Made by a program: the position numbers and the translations under genes
From: Halarchaeum rubridurum
GTDB lineage: Archaea > Halobacteriota > Halobacteria > Halobacteriales > Halobacteriaceae
Direction of reading: 5' to 3'
DNA: 64,000 bases
Assembly (NCBI RefSeq): GCF_014647115.1
Contig: NZ_BMOO01000001.1
Coordinates: 1-64,000, forward strand
Shown here: piece after piece, positions 1-7,690 of the stretch
Numbering within the stretch: position 1 is the first letter of the stretch
How the letters are laid out: each line of letters begins with the position of its first letter
The notes under the pieces: model-generated
What the model saw: only the letters and a program-made list of their open reading frames with translations
The model's database searches: none
What the model was told of the DNA's origin: nothing

Positions 1-126
1 GAGGAGGTGGCGAGCGTCGACGTCGAGATCGCGGACGGCGACGTCGTCACCGTCGACGTCGCCGGCGCCGCCGACGAGGACGTCGAGGCCTACGAGATCA
101 CGGTCGCGCGCGACGAAGCACCCTGA
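1..126 (+). CDS. C-terminal end of an unidentified protein (truncated by window edge)
   Basis: The first reading frame is open from base 1 to a TGA ending at 126 and encodes 41 acidic residues rich in Val, Asp and Ala, ending in TVARDEAP. The alternation of Val and Asp suggests a beta-rich acidic haloarchaeal domain. Nothing recognisable remains, so no function is given. It converges on the eIF-2B-like gene on the other strand. Confidence 0.5.
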   Translation, partial: EEVASVDVEIADGDVVTVDVAGAADEDVEAYEITVARDEAP

Positions 127-159
127 AAACGCGAAGCGCCGGGACGCGATTCGGACGCG

Positions 160-1014
160 CTAGAACTGGCGGACGCCCGCGTCCGTGACGACCCGGTCGA
201 GTAGGTCGACGGGTGTCGCGTCGTACGCGGGGTTCTCGACGTCGAAGCCCTCGGGGGGTTCGAGCAGGACCTCGGTCGGCGTCCGGTAGTCGTTCTCGAA
301 GCGGAAGCCGCCCTCGTCGACGAGTTTCGCCGACGACCCCGCGACGACGACGGGGACGTCCGCGTCGCTCGCGACCGCCGCGAGCGGGTAGGTGCCGACG
401 CGGTTGTAGAGGTGCCCGTCGACGATACAGTCCATCCCGAGGAGGACCTCGTCCACCTCGCTCATGTAGTGCCCGGACGCGCCGTCGACTATCAGCGTCG
501 GGGTCACGCGGTCGATCTCGGCGAGGCGGCGCGCGGTCCGGCGACCCATGTAGCGCGGGCGCCCCTCGGTGACGTAGACGTCGAGGTACGCGCCGCCCTC
601 GGCGGCCGTCTCGATGGCTTCGAGGACCGTCGTCGAGTAGTCGTGCGTCAGCAGCGTCATGCCGTCCGCGAGCTCCTCCGCGACGGCCGTCGCGGCCTCG
701 TGTTTGCCGGTCTCGACGCGCTCGACGACGGCGTCGATGGCCGCCTGCGTGCGCTCTTTCGCCTCCGCGACCGTCTCGACGTCGTCGTCGCCGACCGCGT
801 CCACTATCTCGTGTTGCGTCGTGACGAGCGAGGCGTGCGAGGGGCTGGCGCGACGGAGCGCCGAACTGTTGCGTTCGAGCGCGCGCACGTACTCCTCGAC
901 GGACGGGAACTCGTCGTCGAGGAGGTCTTCGAGCGCGCGGGCGGCCTTCACGGCGACGGCCGAGGAGGAGTGCGTGCGCATCTCCGCGATCTCCTCGGCG
1001 GTCTCGTCGATCAT
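160..1014 (-). CDS. eIF-2B alpha/beta/delta-family protein (translation initiation factor 2B-like)
   Basis: This 284-residue protein belongs to the eIF-2B / ribose-1,5-bisphosphate isomerase / MtnA superfamily. An N-terminal helical part is followed by the Rossmann-like half with VTEGRPRYMGRR (sugar-phosphate loop), the GMDCIVDG segment carrying the conserved Asp, and NRVGTYPLA. The ATG at 1014 is preferred because the conserved helical domain begins there; a longer in-frame start at 1086 adds only an Arg/Pro-rich leader. Archaeal relatives act either as R15P isomerases of nucleoside salvage or as proteins of unknown role. The position normally holding the isomerase Cys (THC motif) reads LTHDYST, so the isomerase reaction is doubtful. 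No operon partner is visible. Confidence 0.85.
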   Translation of the reverse strand: MIDETAEEIAEMRTHSSSAVAVKAARALEDLLDDEFPSVEEYVRALERNSSALRRASPSHASLVTTQHEIVDAVGDDDVETVAEAKERTQAAIDAVVERVETGKHEAATAVAEELADGMTLLTHDYSTTVLEAIETAAEGGAYLDVYVTEGRPRYMGRRTARRLAEIDRVTPTLIVDGASGHYMSEVDEVLLGMDCIVDGHLYNRVGTYPLAAVASDADVPVVVAGSSAKLVDEGGFRFENDYRTPTEVLLEPPEGFDVENPAYDATPVDLLDRVVTDAGVRQF

Positions 1015-1098
1015 GCTCGGATGAGCGGCCCGCGACGCCCTGAACCTTCCGACAGGCGGCCACCACCTTCTTCGCCCCGGAGTCATCAGCTATTCGAT

Positions 1099-1293
1099 AT
1101 GCACGACACGAGCGAGTCCATGACGCACGCCTACGACGTCCGCACCGCCGGTCGCCTCCGCCGCGGCGCGGCCCGCACGCTCGCCGGCGTCCAGCGCGGC
1201 TACGACGCCTCCCGCCGCGGCTACGACGCCGCCCGCCGCGGTTTCCTCGCCGCCCGCCTCGCCGTCGCCGACGCCCGCGACGCCGCCGCGTGA
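1099..1293 (+). CDS. small basic protein with RRGYDA repeats, function unknown
   Basis: A 64-residue basic frame begins with an ATG 84 bp from the divergent eIF-2B-like gene. Its centre repeats the unit (S/A)RRGYDAARRG with Tyr/Phe and Arg in register, suggesting a short amphipathic helical array. A second ATG eight residues in would give a 57-residue version. Basic proteins are unusual in this acidic proteome. I do not recognise a family, and coding is supported mainly by the regular repeat and by codons that end in C or G. Confidence 0.45.
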   Translation: MHDTSESMTHAYDVRTAGRLRRGAARTLAGVQRGYDASRRGYDAARRGFLAARLAVADARDAAA

Positions 1294-1329
1294 CCCACAC
1301 CTAACTCCCCCGCGCCCCTTCTCTCACGC

Positions 1330-1746
1330 ATGGTCGCCGTTCGCTACTACTGCCCGCGATGCGAGACCGTCGTCGCCGTGGAGCGCGACGCCTACCTCGA
1401 CGACAAATCCGTGACGCCCTATCCGCTGACGGGGTGGACGTACGTCGCGCCCGACGAGGAGTACGAGGACGACGCGGTCGACGGCGTCCGCTTCGTCTGC
1501 GGCGAGAGCGACGGCTGTGCGTGGGAGCCACCCGGCGGGGCGGAGAACGGAGACGGGGACGATGCCGGAGAGACGGACGCGCTCGGCTGCGGCGAGCCGT
1601 TCTACCTCAACTTCGTCGCGTACGAGGACGGCGAGGAGGTCGAGGCCGCGGGCGAACGGGAGAGCGAGTACGTCGAACTCGCCGAGGGCCGCGTCCCACG
1701 GGGCCCGAGCGGGCCACGGGGGCCCGGCGGGCCGACGAACCGCTGA
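1330..1746 (+). CDS. zinc-ribbon-like conserved haloarchaeal protein, function unknown
   Basis: This is a 138-residue acidic protein. An N-terminal YYCPRCE knuckle is followed by FVCGESDGC around residue 57 and LGCGEPFYLNF around residue 87, so five to six cysteines could hold one or two zinc ions. The tail is low-complexity and Gly/Pro-rich (RGPSGPRGPGG). It starts 36 bp after the small RRGYDA protein and converges on rtcB with about 100 bp between them. The fold looks like the many small haloarchaeal zinc proteins whose partners are unknown. Confidence 0.7.
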   Translation: MVAVRYYCPRCETVVAVERDAYLDDKSVTPYPLTGWTYVAPDEEYEDDAVDGVRFVCGESDGCAWEPPGGAENGDGDDAGETDALGCGEPFYLNFVAYEDGEEVEAAGERESEYVELAEGRVPRGPSGPRGPGGPTNR

Positions 1747-1845
1747 AGGTGCCCTCGACGACGGCGCGGCGCCGCTCACGGCGCCGCTCACCGCGACGGG
1801 CGGCCCCGCCGTGGGCGTGGCGCACTCCGCCGACGGAGCTCGGCT

Positions 1846-4734
1846 CTACCCCTTGATGTTCAGCACGGGGAAGGTGCGCGCGACCTTGTCGCCAATTCCG
1901 AGTTCGTCGCTGACGCGCACGACCTCGTCGACGTCCTTGTAGACGCCGGGGGCTTCCTCGGCGATGGTCGCGCCCGACTCGGCCTTGACGTAGACGTGTT
2001 CGTGCTCGCGGAGGTCGGACTGGACGTCCTCACCGCGATACTCGCGTTTGGCCTGCGTCCGGCTCATCAGTCGGCCCGCGCCGTGGGCGGTCGAGCCGAA
2101 CGTCCGCTCCATCGACTCGTCGCCGCCGCGGAGCACGTAGCTCCCCGCGCCCATGCTCCCCGGGATGATGACCGGCTGGCCGACGTCGCGGTACGCTTCC
2201 GGTACCTCGGGGTGGCCGGCTGGGAACGCCCGCGTCGCGCCCTTCCGGTGGACGAACACCTCGCGCTCCTCGCCGTCGACCTCGTGGGTCTCGCGTTTCG
2301 CGATGTTGTGCGAGACGTCGTAGAGGAGCTCCATGTCGAGTTCCGGCCACGGCGTGTCGAAGACGTCCGCGAACGTCTCGCGCACCTGGTGGGTGATGAG
2401 CTGGCGGTTCACCCACGCGAAGTTGATCGCCGCGCACATCGCGCCGTAGTAGTCCTCGGCGAGCTCGCTCCCCGCGGGCGCGGCGGCGAGGTTGTCGTCC
2501 GGGAGGTCCGCGAGGAAGTCCGCGTGCTCCTCCTCGATGCGCCGGAGGTAGTCCGAACACACCTGGTGGCCGAGCCCGCGGGAGCCGCAGTGGATGAGGA
2601 CGACGAGCTGGTCCTCGGAGAGGCCGAACGCCGCCGCGACGTCGTCGCGGTAGACATCGGTGACGCGCTGGACCTCGAGGAAGTGATTACCCGACCCGAG
2701 GCTCCCGAGCTGGTTTCGCCCGCGGTCCGTCGCCTTCTGCGAGACCTTCGAGGGGTCGGCGTCCGGGCGGTAGCCGCCGTCCTCGCAGTGTTTCAGGTCG
2801 TCGCGGGTCGCGTACCCCGCCTCGTGCGCCCAGTCGAGGCCGCGTTCGAGCGCGCCCGTCATCGTCTCCGCGTCGCCCGTCACGACGCCGCCGCCGCCGA
2901 GACCCGTCGGCACCGCGTCGAAGAGCGCGTCGACGAGCTCCGCCTCGCGGCCCGCGACGTCGTCGTAGGTGAGGTTCGTCTTCACCATCCTGACGCCGCA
3001 GTTGGAGACGACGAAGCCGTTTGCGACGAAGTTGTGCTCGTCGTGCGTCACGCCGATGTCGTAGACGGATTTCTCGCCGAGCTCGGTCACCGAGTCGACG
3101 GGCGTCGCGACGGCGAGCCCGCGCGTTTCGACGTCGTCGACGAACGCCTCGTAATCCGGGAAGTCGGCCGCCGGTCGGGGTCTGCCGTCTCGGCCCTCGT
3201 AGACGCTCCGTTCGAGGAAGCGGTCGTTGACGTCGAACGACGCCTTCACCTCCGAGATGGACGCGCCGCCGTCGGCCATCGCCTTCGCCTCGTGGGCGAT
3301 ACGCGCACGCTCCTCGATGTGCTGCTCCTTCGTCTTCAAATACGCCGTCGCCAGCGCCGACGTACGGCGCTTCTCGCGGTTGTACCGATAGCCGACGGTC
3401 GAGAGGAAGCGAACGAGGTTCGACGCCTCGCTCGATACACCGAAGCGATACCGGACCGTCTCGCCGGCCGCGTTCGAACCGTGTTCGACGGTTTCGAGGG
3501 CATTCGTTCGGATTCCCATCCCGTTGAGGTAGTCCATCACCTCGCGAAGGAACGTCTCGCCCGCCTCCGCGACCTCGACGTTCCGGTTGTGTGAGACGGA
3601 CGGCGCGACGAAGTTCTTTGCCGAGACCGCCGCGGGTGCGCTCATCTCCGCGCCGAAGAACGCCGAGAGATAGAGCGCGACCTGCCAGTCGGCGAGCCGG
3701 TCGAGGTAGTCCGGTGTCGTGAAGTCGGACTGCGTCTTCTTCCCCGCGGGCGCGCCGAGACGGCGGAGGAGCTGTCCGAACGCGTTCGACGTCGAGCGAA
3801 CGCTGTACTCGGTCACCTCGAACTCGTTCCCGCCGACGCTGTGCTGTCGGTCACGTTCGTACACTTTCGACGGCGTGAACCCGAGGGCCGCGATGTCGTC
3901 GCGGATCGCCTCGCAGTCCTCGGGGTCGGCGTAGAACCACGTCTGCGACCCGCTCCCGAACGACCCGTCCCCCGTGTGGAACCCGACGAGCTTCAGCAGT
4001 CGTGCGAACGCATCGTCCGTCGAGAGGAGCGGGAGCAGGTCGCGTTCCTTCAGCGCTCGGACGAGCTGCGGGTCCTCGTCGACGAAGTCCCGCTCGTCGA
4101 GCACGACGAACTCCGGCGGCTCCTCGTCGGGGAGCCCCTCGAACTGTCGCTGGAACACCTCGTCACCCGGCGAGAGGTCGTCGAGTTCGACCATCCCGTC
4201 GGGAGTGAGGAACGGGTGGTCGGCGGTCGCCTCGACCGTGTCCCCCGTCCCCGTCACGACCTCGTGGACGGTCCGATTCGACGTCTCCGTGAACAGACGG
4301 ACGTCGGAGGGGGTCTCGTCGGCGTCGGTCTGGACGAGCGCGCGCTCGGACTCGACCGCGCTGCTGAACGCGCGGATGCGACGGTGCCGGCCGAACTCCA
4401 GGAGGACGTCCGTGTTTCCGGAGAGGCAGTTGATGTCGAAGCCGACGCCTCCGGGGCTTATGCAGCCGTTTTCGGCGTCGATGGCGGCGACGCCGCCGAC
4501 GGGGAAGCCGTACCCCTGGTGGCCGTCGGGCATGCAGAGGGCGTGCTCGACGACGCCGGGGAGGTGCGTGACGTTCCGAATCTGCTGGAGGGTGTCGTCG
4601 TCGGCGATGGCCTCGAGGAGGTCCTCACTGGCGAGGACGCGCGCCGGCGTGTTCATCCCGTCCTCTCGGGCGATCTCCCAGACGTACTCCTCGACCTCGC
4701 TGAGAGTGACGTCGCCCGCGTCGAACGTGGTCAT
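1846..4734 (-). CDS. rtcB: tRNA-splicing RNA ligase RtcB (precursor with intein)
   Basis: RtcB joins RNA 2',3'-cyclic phosphate and 5'-OH ends using GTP and Mn2+, as needed after archaeal tRNA intron removal. The 962-residue precursor contains 486 residues of extein, the normal RtcB length. The extein shows GFDIN/CGVR (metal-binding Cys), HCGSRGLGHQ, SHNIAKRETHE and KGATRAFPAGHP, which contains the His that is guanylylated in characterised RtcB. An intein splits the Cys motif. The ATG at 4734 is chosen because extein homology starts there and a TATA-like box lies about 30 bp upstream. Archease, its activator, is about 1 kb upstream on the same strand, separated by a regulator gene. The window also contains an intron-bearing tRNA that would need this enzyme. 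Confidence 0.97.
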   Translation of the reverse strand: MTTFDAGDVTLSEVEEYVWEIAREDGMNTPARVLASEDLLEAIADDDTLQQIRNVTHLPGVVEHALCMPDGHQGYGFPVGGVAAIDAENGCISPGGVGFDINCLSGNTDVLLEFGRHRRIRAFSSAVESERALVQTDADETPSDVRLFTETSNRTVHEVVTGTGDTVEATADHPFLTPDGMVELDDLSPGDEVFQRQFEGLPDEEPPEFVVLDERDFVDEDPQLVRALKERDLLPLLSTDDAFARLLKLVGFHTGDGSFGSGSQTWFYADPEDCEAIRDDIAALGFTPSKVYERDRQHSVGGNEFEVTEYSVRSTSNAFGQLLRRLGAPAGKKTQSDFTTPDYLDRLADWQVALYLSAFFGAEMSAPAAVSAKNFVAPSVSHNRNVEVAEAGETFLREVMDYLNGMGIRTNALETVEHGSNAAGETVRYRFGVSSEASNLVRFLSTVGYRYNREKRRTSALATAYLKTKEQHIEERARIAHEAKAMADGGASISEVKASFDVNDRFLERSVYEGRDGRPRPAADFPDYEAFVDDVETRGLAVATPVDSVTELGEKSVYDIGVTHDEHNFVANGFVVSNCGVRMVKTNLTYDDVAGREAELVDALFDAVPTGLGGGGVVTGDAETMTGALERGLDWAHEAGYATRDDLKHCEDGGYRPDADPSKVSQKATDRGRNQLGSLGSGNHFLEVQRVTDVYRDDVAAAFGLSEDQLVVLIHCGSRGLGHQVCSDYLRRIEEEHADFLADLPDDNLAAAPAGSELAEDYYGAMCAAINFAWVNRQLITHQVRETFADVFDTPWPELDMELLYDVSHNIAKRETHEVDGEEREVFVHRKGATRAFPAGHPEVPEAYRDVGQPVIIPGSMGAGSYVLRGGDESMERTFGSTAHGAGRLMSRTQAKREYRGEDVQSDLREHEHVYVKAESGATIAEEAPGVYKDVDEVVRVSDELGIGDKVARTFPVLNIKG
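3001..4428 (-). other. intein in RtcB (476 residues, LAGLIDADG-type)
   Basis: The intein begins with Cys at precursor residue 103 (CLSGNTDV) and ends with ...NGFVVSN at residue 578, followed by Cys+1 of the extein. Removing it restores GFDIN-CGVR without a gap. Block B reads TVEATADHPFLT with the TxxH motif. Two LAGLIDADG-like helices appear as LLKLVGFHTGDGS and LYLSAFFGAEMS, both keeping an acidic residue, so the homing endonuclease may be intact. An extra helical insert (SISEVKASFDVNDRFLERS) before the C-terminal splicing block resembles a small DNA-binding HTH. The residue before the terminal Asn is Ser rather than the usual His. Insertion at this RtcB site is known from other archaea. Confidence 0.95.
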
Positions 4735-4760
4735 ACTCGGTGTGTTCGGCCCAGCGGTCG

Positions 4761-4767
4761 TAAAAGG
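4761..4767 (-). promoter_or_regulatory. TATA-like box of rtcB
   Basis: On the minus strand CCTTTTA lies 27-33 bp ahead of the rtcB ATG, the spacing expected for a leaderless haloarchaeal transcript. It is the only AT-rich hexamer in this interval. Confidence 0.45.
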
Positions 4768-4938
4768 ACCGTTCCGAGCCGTCGAAACGACGGCACGAAC
4801 GGGGTGTCGCGTGGTGGTTCCGAGGGAGTCGCGCCGCGCGCCTCGGGGCCCCTCTCCCCCTCGACGGTCGCTCGACACGACTCACCTGAATGCATGGTCC
4901 CGGCGGGGGTAGGTCTTCTACTTGGCCCACCAGCCCGT

Positions 4939-5604
4939 TTAATCGGGGGTCGAGTCGTCCGCGCTCGGCCGGAGGGCGTTGTCGGTGAGCGTCCGGACCG
5001 CACGGCGGAGGCGTTCGGTGACGGCCTGGTCGGAGACGCCGAGTTCGTCGGCGAGCGCCTGCGTCGTCACCCCGCGCGGGATGTCGTAGTAGCCCCGGCG
5101 GCGCGCGAGCAGCAGCGTCTCGTACTGGGTCTCGGTCAGCCCGTAGTGCCGGCCGGCGGACGGATGCGTCCGGTTGTAGAGCCCGGTGACGTCGAGGGTG
5201 ACGTCGGCTTCGGCACAGCGGTCGTTGAACGCGGAGAGCGCGTCGTGGTCGGGGAAGCGGACCCGGAGCGTCCACGTCTCGCCGGAGCCCGTCGCGCTCA
5301 ACAGGAAGCCGCCGAACTCGGCGATCGCTCCGAGGAACCGGTCCCGGGTCGCGTCCCACTGGAGCGCGTAGAGCGTCCGGTCCTCGGTCTCGTCGAAGGC
5401 GACGACGGTCTCGACGGCGTCGTTCTCCTCGACCGTCTCGACGAACTCCGTCGCGTCGGTCTCGTAGAGCCAGAAGAGCGGGACGACGTCGCTCCCGAGC
5501 GGGACGACGTCCTCCAATTCGACGTCCGAGCGTCCCGGCACCGCGAGCGCGCGCCCGAGTTCGAAGGAGTCGGCGTCGACGTCGAACTCGACGATGACAC
5601 TCAT
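4939..5604 (-). CDS. Bat-type transcriptional regulator (HTH_10 family)
   Basis: This 221-residue protein has the layout of haloarchaeal bacterio-opsin-activator-like regulators. An alpha/beta sensor-like N-terminal half (residues 1-145) is followed by the HTH_10 domain (about residues 150-210) with LTETQYETLLLARRRGYYDIP and a recognition helix in GVSDQAVTERLRRA. It has no PAS or GAF module and is therefore of the short class. It sits between rtcB and archease on the same strand, 119 bp from the archease stop, so it could control one or both. The target is unknown. Confidence 0.88.
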   Translation of the reverse strand: MSVIVEFDVDADSFELGRALAVPGRSDVELEDVVPLGSDVVPLFWLYETDATEFVETVEENDAVETVVAFDETEDRTLYALQWDATRDRFLGAIAEFGGFLLSATGSGETWTLRVRFPDHDALSAFNDRCAEADVTLDVTGLYNRTHPSAGRHYGLTETQYETLLLARRRGYYDIPRGVTTQALADELGVSDQAVTERLRRAVRTLTDNALRPSADDSTPD

Positions 5605-5723
5605 CGTTCCCGTTGGGGTTCACGTCGAAGACGGATGTATGGTGTGGTCGTCTCACGCGGTTCGGGACGGGACGGGACGAGACGACACGGAGCAATACGG
5701 AGCGACGCGGCCGTACAGCGCGC

Positions 5724-6140
5724 TCAGACGTCGAAGACGACGTAGGCCTCCCACTCGCCGTCGCGTTCCTCGATGCGCATCTGGGAGAACGTCACCGCCT
5801 TCAGGTCGCGGGCGGCGACGTCGGCGAGCGGGACCCCGCGCGCCGAGGCGTCGAGCGTCCACTCGTCGCCGTCGCGTTCGACCGTCGCCTCGTCGTCGAC
5901 GGGGAGGACACCGCGGACGTCGCGCTCGTAGATGAGGTCGTCGAGGTAGTCGTAGAGGAGGCGTTTCTTCGTCGTTGCGCGTGCCGTGAGCGCGAATCGC
6001 TCGCCGCCGGAGTCGGGAATCTCGTCGCACATCGCGGCGGCCATCCCGTCCGCGACGGCGGCGAAGCAGTCGCCGAGGGTGGCCCCGCGGGCCTCGACGG
6101 CGACGTCCGCGGTGTGTTCGCGGAGGACGTAGTCGCTCAT
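5724..6140 (-). CDS. archease (RtcB activator)
   Basis: Archease accelerates guanylylation of RtcB and allows multiple turnover. The 138-residue protein has the family length and its hallmarks: N-terminal YVLREHTADVAVEARG with the conserved His and Asp, a central YDYLDDLIYERD segment, and KAVTFSQMRIEE near the C-terminus. Its ATG overlaps the TGA of the upstream DUF502 gene (ATGA), so the two are translated as a couple. rtcB lies downstream on the same strand with one regulator gene between. Confidence 0.95.
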   Translation of the reverse strand: MSDYVLREHTADVAVEARGATLGDCFAAVADGMAAAMCDEIPDSGGERFALTARATTKKRLLYDYLDDLIYERDVRGVLPVDDEATVERDGDEWTLDASARGVPLADVAARDLKAVTFSQMRIEERDGEWEAYVVFDV

Positions 6141-6907
6141 CGCTCCTCCTCCGTCCCGTCGTCGACGAATCGCTCGCCGACCTCCGCGCCGCCGAGTTCT
6201 TCGAGTTGCGCGCGGGAGAGCCCCTCCGCCTCCTCGGTGTCGGCGACGGCGACGCCCGTCGTGATGACCGTCCGCATCCCCTCCTCGACGCTCATGTCGA
6301 CGTCCATGATCCGGCTCTCGGGGACGTGTGCGAGGAAGCCGCCCATCACGGGGTTGGGCGCGAGCGGGAGGAAGAGCGTGCGGAGGCTCTCGTCGGCCGC
6401 GGCCTCGCGAATCGCCTCCGGCGTCCGAACCGTCTCGAAACCGAGCGTGTACGCGCCGTCGTGGGGGTACTCGACGAGGACGACCTTGCGGAAGTTCTCC
6501 GCGTCGGATTCGAGCATCACGTCGCTCATCTGCCGGAAACTCGTGTAGACGGAGCCGACACCGGGGATGCGTTCCATCAGGAGGTCGAAGTATTCGAGGG
6601 CCTGCTCGCCCGACTGGAAGGACGCGAAGAAGCCGAGGGTGAACGTCACGGCGACGAGCAGGAACGCCGCGGTCAACTGGACGATGACGAAGCGGCGTTC
6701 GGGGGCGACGTCGAGTCGCTGGAGGCCGTACGCGAGCGGGTCGAGGATGTCCGTGAAGAGACCGAGCGCGGCGTGGAGGACGTAGAGCGTTATCAGAATC
6801 GGCACCATCACCGCGATGCCGGTGAGGAAGGCCTCTCTGACGCGTGAAGCGGCCGACTGACCGGCCGCGTGCATCCGCCGTCGCGTCCGGGGCCCGTCCG
6901 AAGACAT
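6137..6907 (-). CDS. DUF502 family membrane protein
   Basis: The 256-residue protein has two hydrophobic segments close to the N-terminus (AFLTGIAVMVPILITLYVLH around residue 28 and FVIVQLTAAFLLVAVTFTLG around residue 75) and a soluble C-terminal domain with IPGVGSVYTSFRQM and PNPVMGGFLAHVP, as in DUF502. The ATG at 6907 is favoured over a GTG nine bases upstream because GGAGGTG sits at Shine-Dalgarno distance. It overlaps archease by four bases and probably shares its transcript. The molecular role of DUF502 is unknown. Confidence 0.88.
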   Translation of the reverse strand: MSSDGPRTRRRMHAAGQSAASRVREAFLTGIAVMVPILITLYVLHAALGLFTDILDPLAYGLQRLDVAPERRFVIVQLTAAFLLVAVTFTLGFFASFQSGEQALEYFDLLMERIPGVGSVYTSFRQMSDVMLESDAENFRKVVLVEYPHDGAYTLGFETVRTPEAIREAAADESLRTLFLPLAPNPVMGGFLAHVPESRIMDVDMSVEEGMRTVITTGVAVADTEEAEGLSRAQLEELGGAEVGERFVDDGTEEER

Positions 6908-6913
6908 TGCTGA

Positions 6914-6920
6914 CACCTCC
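6914..6920 (-). promoter_or_regulatory. Shine-Dalgarno sequence of the DUF502 gene
   Basis: GGAGGTG on the minus strand ends 6 bases before the ATG at 6907. Clear SD sequences are uncommon for the first genes of transcripts in this window, so this one argues for a leadered mRNA and decides the start. Confidence 0.5.
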
Positions 6921-7060
6921 GTCGGGGGTCACCGAAAGGGTTGTGGCATCGGCCGACGGCACCCGTCGGGACACCCGGCCGGGACCACGGCGCGGACCGC
7001 CGCGTGCGCACACCCCGTCGCGTCGCGTGGTCGCGGCGCGCGCCCGGGGGGACGGTGGAA

Positions 7061-7066
7061 CTATAT
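7061..7066 (+). promoter_or_regulatory. TATA box of the GNAT gene at 7091
   Basis: CTATAT is centred about 27 bp ahead of the GTG start, suggesting a leaderless transcript that begins at or next to the GTG. Confidence 0.45.
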
Positions 7067-7090
7067 CCTCCGGCGGGCTAGGGTCGGGCA

Positions 7091-7570
7091 GTGAGCGTCA
7101 CGGTCGAGCAACGGGTCGTCCCGCGCGGTAGCGACGAGTTCCTCGGCGACGCGTGGGACCTCAAGGAACGCATCCGCGAACGCGAAGGCCTCCTGCGGCA
7201 GCGTCACGGCTTCTTCGCGGACGCCTATCGGCGCGCGACCGTCTACGCCTACGTCACGCCCGACGAGGACCTCGTCGGCTTCGCGGCCGCGCGCCACGAC
7301 GGCTACATCCTCTTCCTCGCCGTCGACGTCGACTACCGCGGCGAGGGCTTCGGCGAGCGCCTCGTCGCCACCGTCGCCGAGGGCTCGAAGACCGTCTCCT
7401 GTCACGCCCGCGTCTCGAACGACGCCGCCCTCGGCTTCTACCGACACCTCGGCTTCGAGATCGTCCGCGAAATCGACAACTACTACGAGGACGGCGAGGG
7501 GGCGTACTACCTCCGGCTCGGCGAGAGCGAGCGCCTGCGCGATAGGCTCTCAGAGTACCTCCGACGGTAG
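7091..7570 (+). CDS. GNAT family N-acetyltransferase
   Basis: The 159-residue protein carries a GNAT acetyl-CoA fold: beta4 LFLAVDVDYRGEGFGERLVATV (about residues 74-95) holds the pyrophosphate-binding R-G-x-G-F-G motif, and the C-terminal part reads SNDAALGFYRHLGFEIVREI, the usual N-x-x-A-x-x-F/Y-x-x-x-G-F ending. It starts with GTG. The substrate cannot be told. It stands alone ahead of priS. Confidence 0.9.
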   Translation: MSVTVEQRVVPRGSDEFLGDAWDLKERIREREGLLRQRHGFFADAYRRATVYAYVTPDEDLVGFAAARHDGYILFLAVDVDYRGEGFGERLVATVAEGSKTVSCHARVSNDAALGFYRHLGFEIVREIDNYYEDGEGAYYLRLGESERLRDRLSEYLRR

Positions 7571-7690
7571 ACCGGGGCGCACGAGCGCCGTCGATAGGCG
7601 TTCCCCGGCGGACGTCGTCGTGGGCGCGCGCCACCACGCTGGCCGGGAGACCGACACGCCTTTTTCGACCCCGACGCGTACGTCCGAGGG

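Noticed and set aside
98..1300. Long Arg-rich open frame overlapping the eIF-2B-like gene on the same strand
   Set aside because: It is extremely Arg/Gly-rich, as expected of an out-of-frame reading of GC-rich DNA, and conflicts with a recognised gene.
1996..3594. 532-codon open frame antisense to rtcB
   Set aside because: Its Val/Arg/Glu-rich composition is the mirror of the real codons; rtcB has intact motifs across the same bases.
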